This document shows, piece after piece, positions 24,569 to 37,315 of a stretch of DNA of 64,000 nucleotides (within the stretch, counting starts at the first letter, position 1; each line of letters begins with the position of its first letter). A program made the translations under genes and the position numbers. The DNA comes from Scleromitrula shiraiana (Eukaryota > Ascomycota > Leotiomycetes > Helotiales > Sclerotiniaceae). The notes below the pieces were generated by a model, which was not told where the DNA came from, ran no database searches, and saw nothing but the letters and a program-made list of their open reading frames with translations. The DNA is taken from the NCBI GenBank assembly GCA_028455995.1, contig JABELC010000004.1, positions 3,098,501 through 3,162,500 of the forward strand. The letters are read 5' to 3'.

Positions 24569-25413
24569 ATTTACCGCATGTTATTCAAAAAGGAATTGCC
24601 ATTCCATAAGCGGGGCTGAAAGTTCCTTTTATGGATAAACATGCTGAAGATTCAGAACAGAGCCGCAATCGAACTAACGATAATTTTTATTCGCTCCCAT
24701 GCAAACATCCAGAAATCTGCATTCAACGAAAGTGCGGAGTAGTTGCGCCAAACATAGATTATAAAAATGAAAATGAATGTGATATCGATCCAATAGGATT
24801 CTATATGCATAAGGAAGGTGGGAGATTCAGCATTTAATCGCAACCATACATGCATAATATAACACATGAAAACTTACCATTTGAGCAAAACTAGAGCGGG
24901 GCTTGATTACTTTTGAGAGAACCTTGTTCTTTACGCAATGTTGCACTAATTAAATTTTATTGAATTGCTGCTTTTAAACTTACGGTTCTGACAAGGGATA
25001 CCGGTCAACGGCTGATTGTTTATCTCGAAGACTTATGGTGCCGCGTCATGATTGCAGAATAGTTCTTTATAACTCCCCATAAAAGTTTTAGTCGCATTTG
25101 GCAGTAATGAAGTATTTGGGATAGTGTGAAATGGATGTTGTGTTAACATGCAAGTACATACATACATGCCTTGTCGCATTCCGTGTTTGAGACTGTAGAA
25201 AGGAGGCTGATTGTGGCACAGGTATTCGAATTTCTTCTCATATCATATTAACGCATCTTATTATTTTAGAACCGCATGTAGAGATCTCGAATTTATGTGT
25301 GCTATCTTAAGGTCGCGTTACTTTTAGTGCCACTCTTGTTGAAGAACCACAACACGGGGAGCTGGTCGCCTAATATCAAAGAATCTACAGATCAGATAAC
25401 TCCTGAAATAACA
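24569..25413. promoter_or_regulatory. Region between divergent DUF6590 and coiled-coil genes
   Basis: About 850 bases separate the two start codons and must hold both promoters. A 68-codon plus-strand frame (24631-24837) has no motif. An upstream part of the DUF6590 gene could lie here, because that gene lacks the usual N-terminal motif. Confidence 0.35.
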
Positions 25414-27303
25414 ATGTCTGGTGTTGCGGATGATGGGACGTTCTTTGGGTCGCTGAGAGTTCATAGATCTCGGTATCTCAAATTTATGAAACACCTAAAG
25501 CGCTTATCGCGACTTCGCAAAGAGTTAGTAAGATCAGAAATATCGAAGAGAGAAAAGAACCGAGCAGCTAGTCGATTGAATAAGAAGGTTCATGATTGTG
25601 ATGATCGTTTCATGAAAGAACTCCGCATGCTCATCGGGGAAGGAAAACTGAGAGGGTTCACACTTCTATTGGAACTAGCAAATGAATGCCAAAACGCTCG
25701 TGACAGTGTGGGAGCAGTCGAACAAGAAAGTATTGAAGTCGATCAGGAATGGGAGTGGGAGGCAACGAAACTTGCCCAAGCTGAAGAGGATGTGTATGAA
25801 GAGTTTGAATCCGAATTCCAATTAGCTAGCAGCCTTTCACCGGGATCTCTGAGCAGCTCTTCAAGTTACTCTCAGTCATTGTCTGAATACACCGACGATT
25901 ACTTTGGTGACGAATTTATAGATCAAGAGGAAGATAATCGATACGGACCACTTCCAGTCCATCCGTCAAGTCTCCTGCAAACACCGACAGATTCGACCCA
26001 AGACAAACACTATCAGGCAAATACCGAAGGTACATCATCCATCGTTCAACAAGCGCACTTAACAGACGGTAACCTAGGACTCAACAAGCAGAAAAATGAT
26101 CTATGCTGTCATAATTCAAGTTTGATTGCTGAGACTCCTGATCCAGAGAAAGATGAATGGGGCTCGGACATATCTGCATCTTTAAGTCTAGATCGTGCCC
26201 CTGAAAATAGTATCACCGGAGAGTTTATTACTGCAAGACGACGAATCAGTGGCTGGTTGACGCAGTCTGTAATCGTATCAAGATGGGATGCACATCTCAT
26301 CAAGACACAGCTTATGTTCGAGGATGCAGCAATTCCTTCAAGTTGGGCACAAGTTCTAGTCACCTTGTTAGCAGAAGATGCCAACTTGTGCAAGAGTTCC
26401 GAGAACTCAAATTTCAAAGAAATCTCAATGCCTATAACAGAAGTACAAGAAACACCAAAATCTCTTGGAGGATTAGAGACAACTATAAAGAGCCAACAAA
26501 TTAAGCAAAAAAGTAACATAGCACCGGAGCTGAGAGATCACATATCTCAATCGTCCAGTCCCGAGAGACCGCAAAACACACGACAAGTTCCGTTGGCAAC
26601 TGTGACTAACGAGTTTGTCAATATGATATTACGACGTGAGAATCTGGAGGCTTGGTTGGAAAAATCACGACATGTTTTAGGAAAGCCTGACTTGATCAAA
26701 AGATTGAAACATCTGTTAAGAATTTATACTTACGATCTCATGATGGAGGCAGAATCGGCCGAGGACAAATACTCAGCAAAGATTGCTCAACGAGTGAGAA
26801 GATGGATTGCTGATGATATAGCTTGTAGAGCAGAAAGAATAGTTGATGACAATTCTCGAGCTGTTGATTACGAAGCCGGAGGAGAAGCCAAGTCTCACGG
26901 AGAATTACATAGTCTTTCGAATAACGAGCAAAAGCATGGAGGGTCGGTTAACCTTATGGGAGAACTACACAATGTAATAAGTTTCGCCCGACATAGCAAT
27001 GCCTTTGAAAAATTCCAGCAGGGTGTAAAAGTTTTGTCGGAGTCATCGAGTACCCGAAAAGATATCCAAGATATCTCGAACCAAAAACAAGACCAGATTG
27101 TTAGTGCTGATCTAACAGATTTACACGAGAATATAACAACTCTCACGCCCGTCGCCATTCAGGGGCATGAAGATGTACGTTTAAATAAAGGCGATAAAAG
27201 AGCGGAAGATTCCACTGATCATGTTTCAACATGCATCACAACTCACGATAAAAAAATTACTTGTGTGTCTAATGAGCTAGTAACGGATTATCGAGGTATC
27301 TGA
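25414..27303 (+). CDS. Fungal coiled-coil protein (copy 2)
   Basis: The frame is open from 25297, but the ATG at 25414 (ACAATGTCT) has a better context and lies just before the conserved part. Residues 10-130 form a coiled coil: L-S-R-L-R-K-E-L-V-R-S-E, D-D-R-F-M-K-E-L-R-M-L-I, L-L-E-L-A-N-E-C-Q-N-A-R-D, then A-E-E-D-V-Y-E-E-F. A serine-rich acidic stretch follows. Near residues 265-320 is R-R-I-S-G-W-L-T-Q-S-V, then W-A-Q-V-L-V-T-L-L-A-E-D, the counterpart of the R-I-N-E-W-M block of the gene at 19282-21267. A second helical region around residues 410-480 includes W-L-E-K-S-R-H-V-L-G-K. It is a diverged paralogue of unknown function, paired divergently with DUF6590 copy 3. The frame probably continues by splicing into 27325-27802. 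Confidence 0.75.
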   Translation: MSGVADDGTFFGSLRVHRSRYLKFMKHLKRLSRLRKELVRSEISKREKNRAASRLNKKVHDCDDRFMKELRMLIGEGKLRGFTLLLELANECQNARDSVGAVEQESIEVDQEWEWEATKLAQAEEDVYEEFESEFQLASSLSPGSLSSSSSYSQSLSEYTDDYFGDEFIDQEEDNRYGPLPVHPSSLLQTPTDSTQDKHYQANTEGTSSIVQQAHLTDGNLGLNKQKNDLCCHNSSLIAETPDPEKDEWGSDISASLSLDRAPENSITGEFITARRRISGWLTQSVIVSRWDAHLIKTQLMFEDAAIPSSWAQVLVTLLAEDANLCKSSENSNFKEISMPITEVQETPKSLGGLETTIKSQQIKQKSNIAPELRDHISQSSSPERPQNTRQVPLATVTNEFVNMILRRENLEAWLEKSRHVLGKPDLIKRLKHLLRIYTYDLMMEAESAEDKYSAKIAQRVRRWIADDIACRAERIVDDNSRAVDYEAGGEAKSHGELHSLSNNEQKHGGSVNLMGELHNVISFARHSNAFEKFQQGVKVLSESSSTRKDIQDISNQKQDQIVSADLTDLHENITTLTPVAIQGHEDVRLNKGDKRAEDSTDHVSTCITTHDKKITCVSNELVTDYRGI

Positions 27304-27324
27304 TCATCTCTCTTTCCTTCGTAG

Positions 27325-27802
27325 AAAAGTTACTATAACTAACCAAGTACCAGCACAAGAATCATATGAAGGAGACGGAGTTACAGCGTCACTAGATACA
27401 AAATCCACTACAATGAACAACCTTCCAGAGTCCATGAAGATACCAGAGCTAGATGAAGAGCGGCCTTCTGAGGAGAAAATCTGCACCAAACCAGCAAGTC
27501 CCAAAAACAAATTTACTAGTTCCAGTATCCCGATCCTTGAGCAGCAACATTCATATCATCATCAATCCTCTCATGATCGCGAGAAAACTTTCGCAACTTC
27601 GAAGCAATCATTTCAGCGTTCAAAGACACAAATTTCCAACAAGCACTCGCCTCCTCATAATTCGACATCGTCATCCCAATCAGTACCAAAATTTCAACCC
27701 GAACCATTTTTCTCAGAACGAGACTCGCAGTGGCCACGATGGCCTGTGGAAAAAAGCCATCAAGCAGCGTGCGATATATGCAGATGCTGTGAAGGGTTAT
27801 GA
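27325..27802 (+). CDS. Possible 3' exon of the coiled-coil gene
   Basis: A second open frame follows the stop of the preceding gene. Splicing from GTCTAATG at 27267 to CTTCGTAG at 27324 would join the frames in phase. The encoded stretch is polar and rich in S, P, H and K, with a short tryptophan-bearing end (S-Q-W-P-R-W-P-V-E-K). The donor is not a strong consensus, so this may instead be 3' untranslated sequence or a separate short gene. Confidence 0.4.
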
Positions 27803-30715
27803 TAATTGTCGGAGGGTTTTTACGTAGAGATTTCGGATGAAGTAACCTAGTGTATTCCTCACTTTTAGCAATGGTATTTTTTGGTTTGAGGTTAGCTATA
27901 GCGTTATAATCCGGCCTCTTTTTGCCTATACCAGGGTGTATCGAATATTATCAGATATTGTAGAATATTATTGTGTATCTCCGAGAATTTCAGGACATTT
28001 ATTTTGAGCCTCAAATTTCACCTTAAAGCAGCAGAATGCTCGTCTGCACCATTAATTCCAATAGGCTCGATTCGTAGTTTGATGTAACGCTCGTAACACC
28101 TTCCATGCATAATTCTCAGTCAGCTGCACATTTCCAAAAGCGCGGAATGTCATCACCATTTTGAAGATTTGATACATTTATAAAAAATTGAATGTTTGCC
28201 TCCTGCATTCATCCATTTCATCGGTCAAAAATAGAGAATAAAGGCATTGTGCCCATCGCAGCTGTAGCCAAATATAACTTATGGAGCTAGAATCAGCAGA
28301 TTGATACATCCGCGGATCCTGGTATCATTTTCTTTTCAGCTTTCTGTGCTTTTGATAAGGCTTACACCGCTTTCCAATGACTGATAACCCCATGCTATCA
28401 TGCGGCTCGGGTGTGGGATGCATCGAAGCGTGCAGCTAATAGGGCTGGCCTCCGCACTTCATTACGGATGGCGTCGCAATATGGAATTCCATACTCGGTA
28501 TTACCAAGATAGATGCAACAAAGTCATCACTACTAACTTTGTCTCACAGTTATACAAGGATTTTTTTATGTCATACATCGAGTCCTCGATGTCGATAGCC
28601 GAGTTCTTAACGCTTTGACTCCGATGTGAAAACTGACAGTAATCTCACTACATCTATCGAGAAGGTTGTGAAAATTAGTATCACTTCTCTAGATGTTTTT
28701 CTCCTTCGAAGAGGATTTCTTTTCAGAGTAACAAGTCCGACGCATGTACTCTAGGTTGCATTGATTCACGGCACAGTGCAGTGGAAAATATGCATACATA
28801 TCAGAGCAAAGCTCGATTTGTTCGTCAATATAATTCTGTTTGAAATGCCGACTTCCCCACAAGATAAGATTGAGTTAATTGGCCCTCTCCCTCGTTTCTT
28901 AGCCTTTCGATGACTCTTTGCTTACGCTGGGTGGCAGTAAATAACAAATGAACAATCGTCATTTGTAGCCACAGTATATTGCCTGGCGATATTGCACGAG
29001 GCTACACTGATAAGTCCTGTCGTGCCGTCTCACAACACTATAACATATATGATGCATAGGTTATCAAGATTTGCCCGTGTGGACACTTTCATCGAGAGCA
29101 CCACGGAATTTGATTGCCGAGAATATTGGATGAAATACAACTTCTGGCTTATTGGTCTGCGAGTTATTGGCACAACGCTTGCGATATATTGATTTAAAAA
29201 AGGTCGTTGCACAATATTTCTGCATTCACATGTGTCAAGAATGAAAATGGCGTGATCTGGAGACAAATTTCTTGATTTGGACCACCAAAGAAGTTTTGCC
29301 TTCACGATTCATAAATAAAACTCTTAGGGTTCTTTTCAGATGGATATCTTTGATCTCGTATCACTGCAGTTGAACCACATCACGACGGAGAAATCTCGAG
29401 GATGTGTGTCCACAACATAGCATGAATCTCCGTTCGACATATTGTTGCAAAGCATGGACATGGGAATCACTGTTTCTGCAAATTAGCAGCACTTTTGATG
29501 GTATGGATCTTTCCTAACCTATTTTTCGAAGAAGTTTTACTAGCGCAAGTTGTGCAAATACAAAGGATCGTAACCTGGCTCCAAATTGATTAACATCAGG
29601 TATTGTTTCCAAAAGACGTAGCCATGAGCGCATTCAGCCTCTTATTGATATGTAATTCGCAATCACAAGTCATGGTAGCACAGTCATGAGTCCCTTGAAC
29701 TCTAACCTCGACGAGTAAACATGACTGGAGTATGGAAATCCCAAATTAGGGGATATGCAGAATGTAGAAGGCTTGTACCTTGGGGCGGACTTTAACCCCG
29801 ACTTGTAATCCTAAAATTTTCCATCATATCTCTCAATGGATATCTTTTTGTTTCATCATGGCCGATCGTCTCGAGAAGCGATGATACATACTATTGGTAT
29901 TTGTAGTAAAGCCGTTATCCTTGCATAGAAAGTTATCCCTTCGGTCTGAGATACAGATAACTTATGTTTATATATCAAAAGATGACTATCCAAAGTACAA
30001 TGAGGCATGAAAAACCACACAAGAACGCCATATATAGGAAAGTAATAATTCAAATTATGATCTGCTCGTGAAAGATCATGGTCCTGTAGGCCCTAATACC
30101 CATGTCACGATTAGCGATCACGAATGACATCCTGACATCTAAATATAGCATAATCTAAAGAAAGACTAATAAGATACAAAGCTTCTTTTATTAATCACAT
30201 ATGGTGCTTTCCAACATGAGTTTTAATAGAAAAAGAATTTAGAAACTCCTTCGAAAAGCTATTAATGGTTGCAAAATTACCGCGGATTCCATACTCCTCC
30301 TGTACTGCGCCACCGTTGGGTAATGATGAAACCCTCTTTCCTGACTCAGCTTATATTTCACCACTGCTTCATCAGTACTAATCAGCGTACCATCGGCAGG
30401 GAAAGAAATCCTACTTGTAAGGGTAATCCGTATAGGAAGCTTCATATAGGACTATATGATGAGCTTTCTGTCTGTTGTTAGAGATGTGGATTATAATACC
30501 CCGCCCCAGGAAAATTCCCAAGGAATCTTCATCGGATCCTGTATAGTTTAATTAGTATTCAAACTTCATAGGATTCTAAAGGTAAGACTTATCGAACAAG
30601 AAAAAGTGCTTGTCAACCAATCTGTTTCTGCATTTATTTGTCCAATAATTTCTATGATTTTTTGATGCTGTGATATTAGATTCTGACAGTCGCTACTGAA
30701 TGCCGTGGAGGGAAA
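27803..30715. other. Gene-free interval
   Basis: About 2.9 kb of normal base composition with no frame longer than about 90 codons and no family motif. It separates the accessory DUF6590 block from the conserved gene block. I saw no inverted repeats, tRNA or satellite. It may contain long non-coding transcripts or very decayed sequence. Confidence 0.45.
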
Positions 30716-33669
30716 ATGTACCATGATCATGATGAGGAAATATCACGATTTCCAGAATTAATAAGAGGGAATTTTGATGAGATACAATTGCGAGAGATAC
30801 CGCCGACGCCAACGAAATCATCATTCGATATTGAGAAGAAACCAAGATCGAGGGCAATATCAACATCGGAGTCGGAACACTTTGTGGGCGTAAGCCCACC
30901 ATCTAGAGATGCTTCAAGGGAAAGGAGTTATTCAAAGTCAAGAGGTAGAAGTCATTCAGCTGCAGATTCCACCTATTCGATATTCCCAGATGTTTCTCGA
31001 CGGAAATCTACGGCTTCTACTAAAACTTCCAGGAAGAGAGCAACTTCGCAGGCGTCGGAAAAGTCAACCAAGCTCGATGTACCTGTACGTTCAAGTACCA
31101 GATCCTCGAGATCAAGCTCGATTTCTAGATCTAGAGGATACTCAAATGCAAGTTCTTCTCATTCATTGAGTCTTGAAGTACCTTTGAAAGATAAGGAGAT
31201 TGCGTCGAGACCAAGAGGTATCTCCAACACGGATTCAGAGTATTCTGTGCAATCATCGGACACTCAAGATTGGGGCGATCGCAAAAGTCTTATTGCCGTT
31301 CAACACCCCGCCCCAGCTGTTCTCCAAGATAATTTGATGGCTCAATTCGAATCTTTTGTAGAGTGAGTATATATTATTTCTCATGTGAGATAATTTTCTA
31401 ACGAATCTTTAGCTCAATGGACGAAGTCCCCACACGCAGAATAACACTAAAGAGAGCCAAAGCACCCGATTCCAACAAAGTGTGCGGGTTAAAACTAAAA
31501 AAACTCGTAATCAATCCAAGTGGAACAAAATCCAACATCCTCTACGAAAAATCGCAACATGGTTCCTCCTCTGGAGAGCCAAACTCCAGCCGTTGGAGAA
31601 GCCGCTGCTTCATAGCATCCATACTCGTTGGTTCCATCCTAGTAGTGCATGTAGTATTCATGATATGGGCATCTCAGAGATCAGGGAACAGTGGAGATTT
31701 TGGGACTATTTATGAGGGGACTTGCGATATGGTTGATGTTACTGATATGGGCTTACATATACTGATTAATGTGATGGGTATGATTACTACGATGGCGAGT
31801 ACTTGTGCGTTGTATTTTTTGAGCTCGTTGACGAGGAAGGATATTGACGAGGCACATGCTAGAGGGAGAAGTTTGGATATTGGTGTGTTAAGTGTGAGGA
31901 ATTTGAAAGGTTTTAGGAAGAAGGCTTTGTTTGGCATATTAATAGTTTCTTCATTGCCTTCTCATTTCTTGTTAGTATTTTTTGTTTGATTTTTTTTGTT
32001 TTTTGAATCTACACTAATGATTATTTCGGTTTGTCACAAAAAGGGAAGCAACTGATATCAAACCAGGGCAAATTCCGTAGTTTTCACTTTCAATCCCCAA
32101 ATCAACTACAATGTAGTTGTAGCCACACCCCAATTTCTCAACGAAACATCAATCGACTGCACCCAAGAAGTATCAACGACCTGCTCCAAAGAAAATGGCA
32201 ATCTTATATCCTGCACGAGTCAACCCCTCAACAAGACAACCTACGAAAACGCCCCAAACCTCTGCACCACCACCACCTCTCTCCACCAAAATGCCACAGC
32301 AAACAAACTCCACCGTCTCTCCAATACCGACTGCCTAACCGCATATTCCACCCTTTCCAATCCATCCTCTAATTATGGTAACGTCCTAGTAATCACCAAA
32401 GACGAACCCCTCTTCACAAGCAACACCATCCTCATCGCCTTCCAACACATGAACTACTCCTCCGTGCTCTCCGGACACAGCTGGACCTGCGGACCCGATG
32501 ATCCGCTGCCCGGGCTAAAGACCTGTGATATACCGAATCTTATCCTCAACGCCGACATCTGGACTCTTGGACCTACTTTGCTTCCACTTTCCACAAACTC
32601 CTCCTCATTACAATCAGTTGAACGATGGGGAATCGACTACTGTCTCGCCGAACCACTCCCGTTCGAGCCGATGTGCGAACTCCAGTATAGTCGGTTAATA
32701 ATACTATGCATAATCATCTCCACAGCGATAAAATTCCTCAGTATACTCTACATTGCCATCACGATGACCAAGCCCGTTCTCTCCACCATCGCGGACGCAG
32801 TCTCATCATTCCAAGAGCGAAGGGATGCCGTGACCTCGAATCGAAATTTTATCCATCGAAACTCAGCGTGGAAATCTAAGGACGGGCTGTTAATTCTAGA
32901 ACCACAAGTAGAGGGCGCGACGAGAAAACTAAGGTGGCTACATGGTGCTAGTCTCCCATTATGGTTTGCAAGTCTATGCCTGTATGTCCCTCCTCGCGAG
33001 TCTTAATCCCCCTTATACTAATAAAATAACAGAGCCACCATAATCCTAACCTCGACCCTAATCCTCCTCACCACATCCACCATCCCTATCCCCTCGCCCT
33101 ACTCTCTTTCTCTGGGTTCCTATTCCCCCCTCGCCACGCTCTCGCTATTTTCCTATTCCAGCACCTCATTCATCCCGCATGCACCAATAACAAACTCCCA
33201 GTTTCTCCCCGCAGTCCTCCTCGCCAATCTCCCCCAATTCCTCATCTCCGTCCTCCTGTTCCTCTTCGCTCAGGTGTACACTCGCATGCTCTCCGCACAT
33301 ACATTCTCCCTCCTCACCAGTGCCCATCCGCATACCCCATTCCTCTCCTCGCCACGCAAACCCCGCACCATCCTCGGCATCTCCCCCATCCATCTCTACA
33401 TCCTCTTCCAAGCCATCATGGGCATAACACTGCACTGGCTAATATCCCAATCGCTGTTCGTGCATCGGATTGAACTCGTTTCCGATTCCGGGGTTAAACA
33501 GCAGCTAGAGTATTTAGACGTGGGATACAATCCGCTGGGGATGTTGATAGCGCTTGTTTTGGGGGGCGTGACGATGGGGGTTTTGATGGGTAGTGGGTTG
33601 AAGAGGTTGGATGGGGGGGTGTTGGTTGGGAGTGGGAGTTTGGAGATTGCGGCGGCTTGTAAGAGGTGA
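30716..33669 (+). CDS. DUF6536 multi-pass membrane protein
   Basis: Four exons fit exactly (30716-31362, 31413-31970, 32067-32981, 33033-33669), giving 918 residues. Residues 1-215 are cytosolic-looking and rich in S/R, with R-S-R-G repeats. The DUF6536 signature follows: a transmembrane helix (I-L-V-G-S-I-L-V-V-H-V-V-F-M-I-W-A), G-T-I-Y-E-G-T-C, then L-H-I-L-I-N-V-M-G, A-H-A-R-G-R-S-L-D-I-G-V and, across an intron, L-P-S-H-F-L joined to A-N-S-V-V-F. Further helices lie at R-L-I-I-L-C-I-I-I-S, in exon 4 (L-I-L-L-T-T, V-L-L-F-L-F) and in the last third. Asparagine-rich stretches with N-x-T/S sites suggest a glycosylated outer loop. The family is fungal, with no established role. The strong S/R-rich N-terminus could be phosphorylated. 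Confidence 0.85.
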
Positions 33670-34866
33670 GGAGGTTTCTTTCGGGGGCTATGGAGTCAGG
33701 GGGAGGGAGTATGTATTTTTATGGTGATGGTGTATTGTATATATGTGGTTTTGGAATGGAGGGTGAGGCGATTCACTGGCTGAGGACGGTCATCTTGTAT
33801 ACACTAGAAATGATACCCCAATATATTATCATGTTGAATTGTTAATTTCGATATTAAATGTTTTTGTTATTGCCTTCTTTATAATTCGCTTTAACAGCAT
33901 TTTAAATATTAAATTGTCGAGACCATGTACTATAGTTTTTTATAGCATTTTAAAAAACTTGAAAATATAAACAATTATTTAAAACTAATCAAGAAAAATA
34001 TTATATAATATCTTTTGATCTTTCTATCTCCACCTATTCTAGTTCGCTGCACTTCAACTCAAATAAGTGATACCATAACCCACTTAAATCCATTCAGTCA
34101 TTCATCTATAAGATTTTAATTTTCTTCTATTCATTCTCATCTCTATCCCCAACTAATACTTAGACACCACCTCTCCATTGTTTCTATCCAAGTTCGTTTC
34201 GTCCTCTGTCATACACCCACCCTTTACTCTACTCTACTCTTTTCATCCATCTATTTATCCCCACAAAAGAAATCCTATTAAGCTCCCTCCTCATTCACAT
34301 TCACATCCACATCCTTCCCCCTCTCCTCATATCCCAATATAAAAGTCAGTGCAAAACCCCGAACCCATCAGCCTAGCCCAGTCCAAGCAATTGATTATCA
34401 ACCAAGCTCAACAACCCCCAAACTTTTGAATACCAACCAACCAACCAACCCAGGGCAATCACTATTCCGATTTAACATACCATCCCGGCCCATTCCAACC
34501 TATCCTTTCCCTTCCCTTCCCTTTCCTTGCCATTCCATTCCATTCCATCCCAAGACCAGCAAATTAAGCCAAATCTCCCATGAGATTCAGCATTTTCCAA
34601 CCACAAAATAAAGACAAACCACGCTAAATCGCAATCGCAAAGATATCTGTATAAGAAAAATTCGACCGAAAAGAAAACACAAAAGAGTGGAGTGTTTATA
34701 ATTTCCCCCCATCCCACCTGTTTCCCCCCATCTCAGAAACGCCAATATTCATTTTATGATGAATGAATCAATCAAACAAAGGAAAAGTAGAGAGATGATT
34801 ATACAATATGCATGTATGTATGTATAAGTATATAAAGTCCATCATGATCCTCATTCTCATTCCCAA
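33670..34866. other. Intergenic region between convergent genes
   Basis: The DUF6536 gene and mdm34 converge here. A short AT-rich stretch occupies about 33830-34020. A pyrimidine-rich tract with CCTTTCC and CCATT repeats lies at about 34490-34550. Small frames here are made of these repeats and are not genes. Confidence 0.5.
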
Positions 34867-36823
34867 TTACAAAGCTTTTGGTTCATAAGCAGGAGGAGGA
34901 CCATCATCTCTATCACAAGCTGAAGGTGCCGACCAAAACCCTTCACTACCAGTATTATGAGCAACCTTTTGATCATGTTGACGACGAGCGATTTCATTCG
35001 CCATTTTCATAATCCATGTCTGTTCGAGTATATTCGATGGGGAGTCCATTGAAGGAGGATGTGAAAGATGTGGTGGGTATGAAAATGGAGTATTCGAATA
35101 TGATGTGAATTTTTCGGGGGTATAAGGTGTGAATTTCGGTTGATCGTATGTAGGATGTTTTTGTCTTGAGAAAATTGGAGTTGATGGCTCTCCTTCTTCG
35201 GTGGACGTGATAGGTTCACGAATCGTTTGATCAGGCGATCTGGTTGCGGAGCGGGATGGACGAGATTTTCTTTGCGATTCTCCAAGATCAAGACTACTGA
35301 ATCGAACTTTTCCGGATGGCGATCTTGGTGGAGTGATTATATTGTCATCCGGCTCTTCTGGAATTCGTGTTGGAACGATAGGTTCGGATTCTGTGATTGT
35401 GGAAGCAGTCTCGCTTTCACAGCTTTCCCCATTTTCACTAAGAACATCATCAGTTGTCTTGGATTTCCTCAAGTTGACCACTCTCGTTTTCTTCTTCCTC
35501 ATGGCATGTGATCTCGAATGTCTTCCTGCGCCAAGACTTAATCCCGTTGTAGCCGAACCCATATTAACCAACGATGGCCTTGATGGCATATGACCATTCC
35601 CATCATCTGAACCTTTATTCGTGAATGTATATGTTGTACTCGAAGTACCTAATGATGATTGTGTTCTAGAAAGTGATGGTGAAGCTGGTGTTGTGGTACC
35701 AACCGAATCGCCCCTCTCAGATGGTCCTGCCCATGCTCGGAATACCGCATCTCGAATCGATGGTGTAAATAGTGACAAGGTTCGATGTGAATTTGTAAGT
35801 GCCGCCAATCGAAGAAGATTCTTTTGTGAGAATAACGAATGGATCTCTGATCCACCATCCAGTGACAATGAAGATATTTCACTAGGATCTAGAACATTTC
35901 CTCTTGCATCAACAGCATCTTGTGGTGGACTTGCAAATGGATCCACGGCCACTTCTTCCCTCTCTTCTTTCGCAGCTTGTTCTGATTCCTGATCTTCCTT
36001 TGCTCTATATTCGGGGCACCATAGTCTTAATGATAATCGATGTATAATAGCTGGTAATTCGTCCATCATCAAAGTCCTCAACTGTTGTTCAATCTCCTTC
36101 TGTAGATAATCCTTGATAAAAGGTATAGAGTCAAAGGTTGAAGAAACCTTGAGAGATTCGAGTGGATCATTTCGAAATACCAATGTTAAACCCTTCTGTC
36201 TTGAGAAAACCAGTATGATGAAAGCCGATAACTTGATTTCCGACAAGGTAATTTGTAAAGGGATCGTAAGACCAGCGTCCGCTGCGAGGGGTTGCGGGGA
36301 TGTGAAGGAGGGTTTAGAAAATAAATGATTATTCAAGGGGTTAGCCTATGTTGATATATTAGCATGCATTAAGACCTTGTCAAGGGTATAGCGGTGAAAT
36401 CATAACCACCCCCCCCTCCTGGCACTGCGCGTAAAAAAAAAAGTTCTGCAATGACAACACATCCACCTTTCGATTTGGAATGTTGATCGAAAGTGGGAAA
36501 ATGAGAAAGAGAAATGAGGGGAAATTTTGCTGAGGGGTTTCGAGGTAGCAACATACCTGAACTCTGGTTTTCAAAGTCAAGAATGCATCTCCAGAATAGC
36601 ACATTTTGAATATGCCTCTAAATCTATCTTCTGCCAAATCCCCTATCTCAAGAATCTCCAACTCTGGTGGTACTGAACCCAAATTCAACTCATTAACCAG
36701 TATATCGTGTTTTATAATTGGAGGTTTAGGTGATTTATTGAGAGCAGTGGTGAGCATTTCTTGAGCTCTTTGATAAAATTCCGCATCTGCCGTTAAAGGC
36801 GACCAGTTGAAATTGAATGCCAT
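34867..36823 (-). CDS. mdm34: Mitochondrial distribution and morphology protein 34 (ERMES subunit)
   Basis: Two exons, 36823-36557 and 36345-34867, split by a 211-bp GTATGT..CATAG intron, give 581 residues. The N-terminus M-A-F-N-F-N-W-S-P-L and the stretches L-K-T-R-V-Q/A-N-P-L-N, L-T-I-P-L-Q-I-T-L-S and G-L-T-L-V-F-R-N-D-P-L-E-S-L-K-V-S-S-T-F are those of the SMP lipid-binding domain of Mdm34 (residues about 1-200). In fungi Mdm34 sits in the mitochondrial outer membrane, within the ERMES tether to the ER, and takes part in phospholipid exchange. The C-terminal half is disordered, with a basic R-K-K-K-T-R-V-V-N-L-R-K stretch and a P-rich end (P-P-P-A-Y-E), a PPxY-type motif usual in ubiquitin-ligase binding. 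The upstream leader carries a GAGAGTGTAAGAGGGTAA repeat at about 36886-36925. Confidence 0.95.
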
Positions 36824-37315
36824 ATTGGTATGACATTAGAAGATGGATGATAGAATTGTTTTTTTTACTTGAATAAAGAAAAGAGGGTGAGAGTGTAAGA
36901 GGGTAAGAGTGTGAGAGGGTAAGAGTGTAATAGTGGGAGATTCTTAAAAGATTTCAATATTATATGATTCAAATGATTCAAATGTTGTAACAAAATAGTC
37001 CGTCCTATAGCCCTGGAGCCCTTGGAGAAAAAAAGAATAATTTTCCCTTCCCTAACATACGGAGTACAGTAATAATAAAATAAAAGTATGATGAAAGCTT
37101 ACATAATAGATGGATGATGGCGGAAATAAGTACTTCCGTACCACTAGTTAAATCCCATCTCATCTCATATAAAATCTATGGAAGCGGTTAATACTATACT
37201 ATACCTATACTATACTATACTATAAAGAGAAGAGGCGGGTTACGCATTACATAGTAATCGCTTAGCATCGGAACGTACGGCCGCCTACTCTCCGATTACA
37301 TTGTAATTCATTTTT
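36824..37315. promoter_or_regulatory. Upstream region of mdm34
   Basis: The region holds purine-rich repeats (GAGAGTGTAA and variants, about 36886-36925) and an ACTAT microsatellite at about 37190-37222. It ends abruptly at the AT-rich island. Confidence 0.4.

Noticed and set aside
36400..36560. Extra coding exon in mdm34 intron
   Set aside because: The family sequence passes directly from L-K-T-R-V-Q to A-N-P-L-N across the 211-bp intron.
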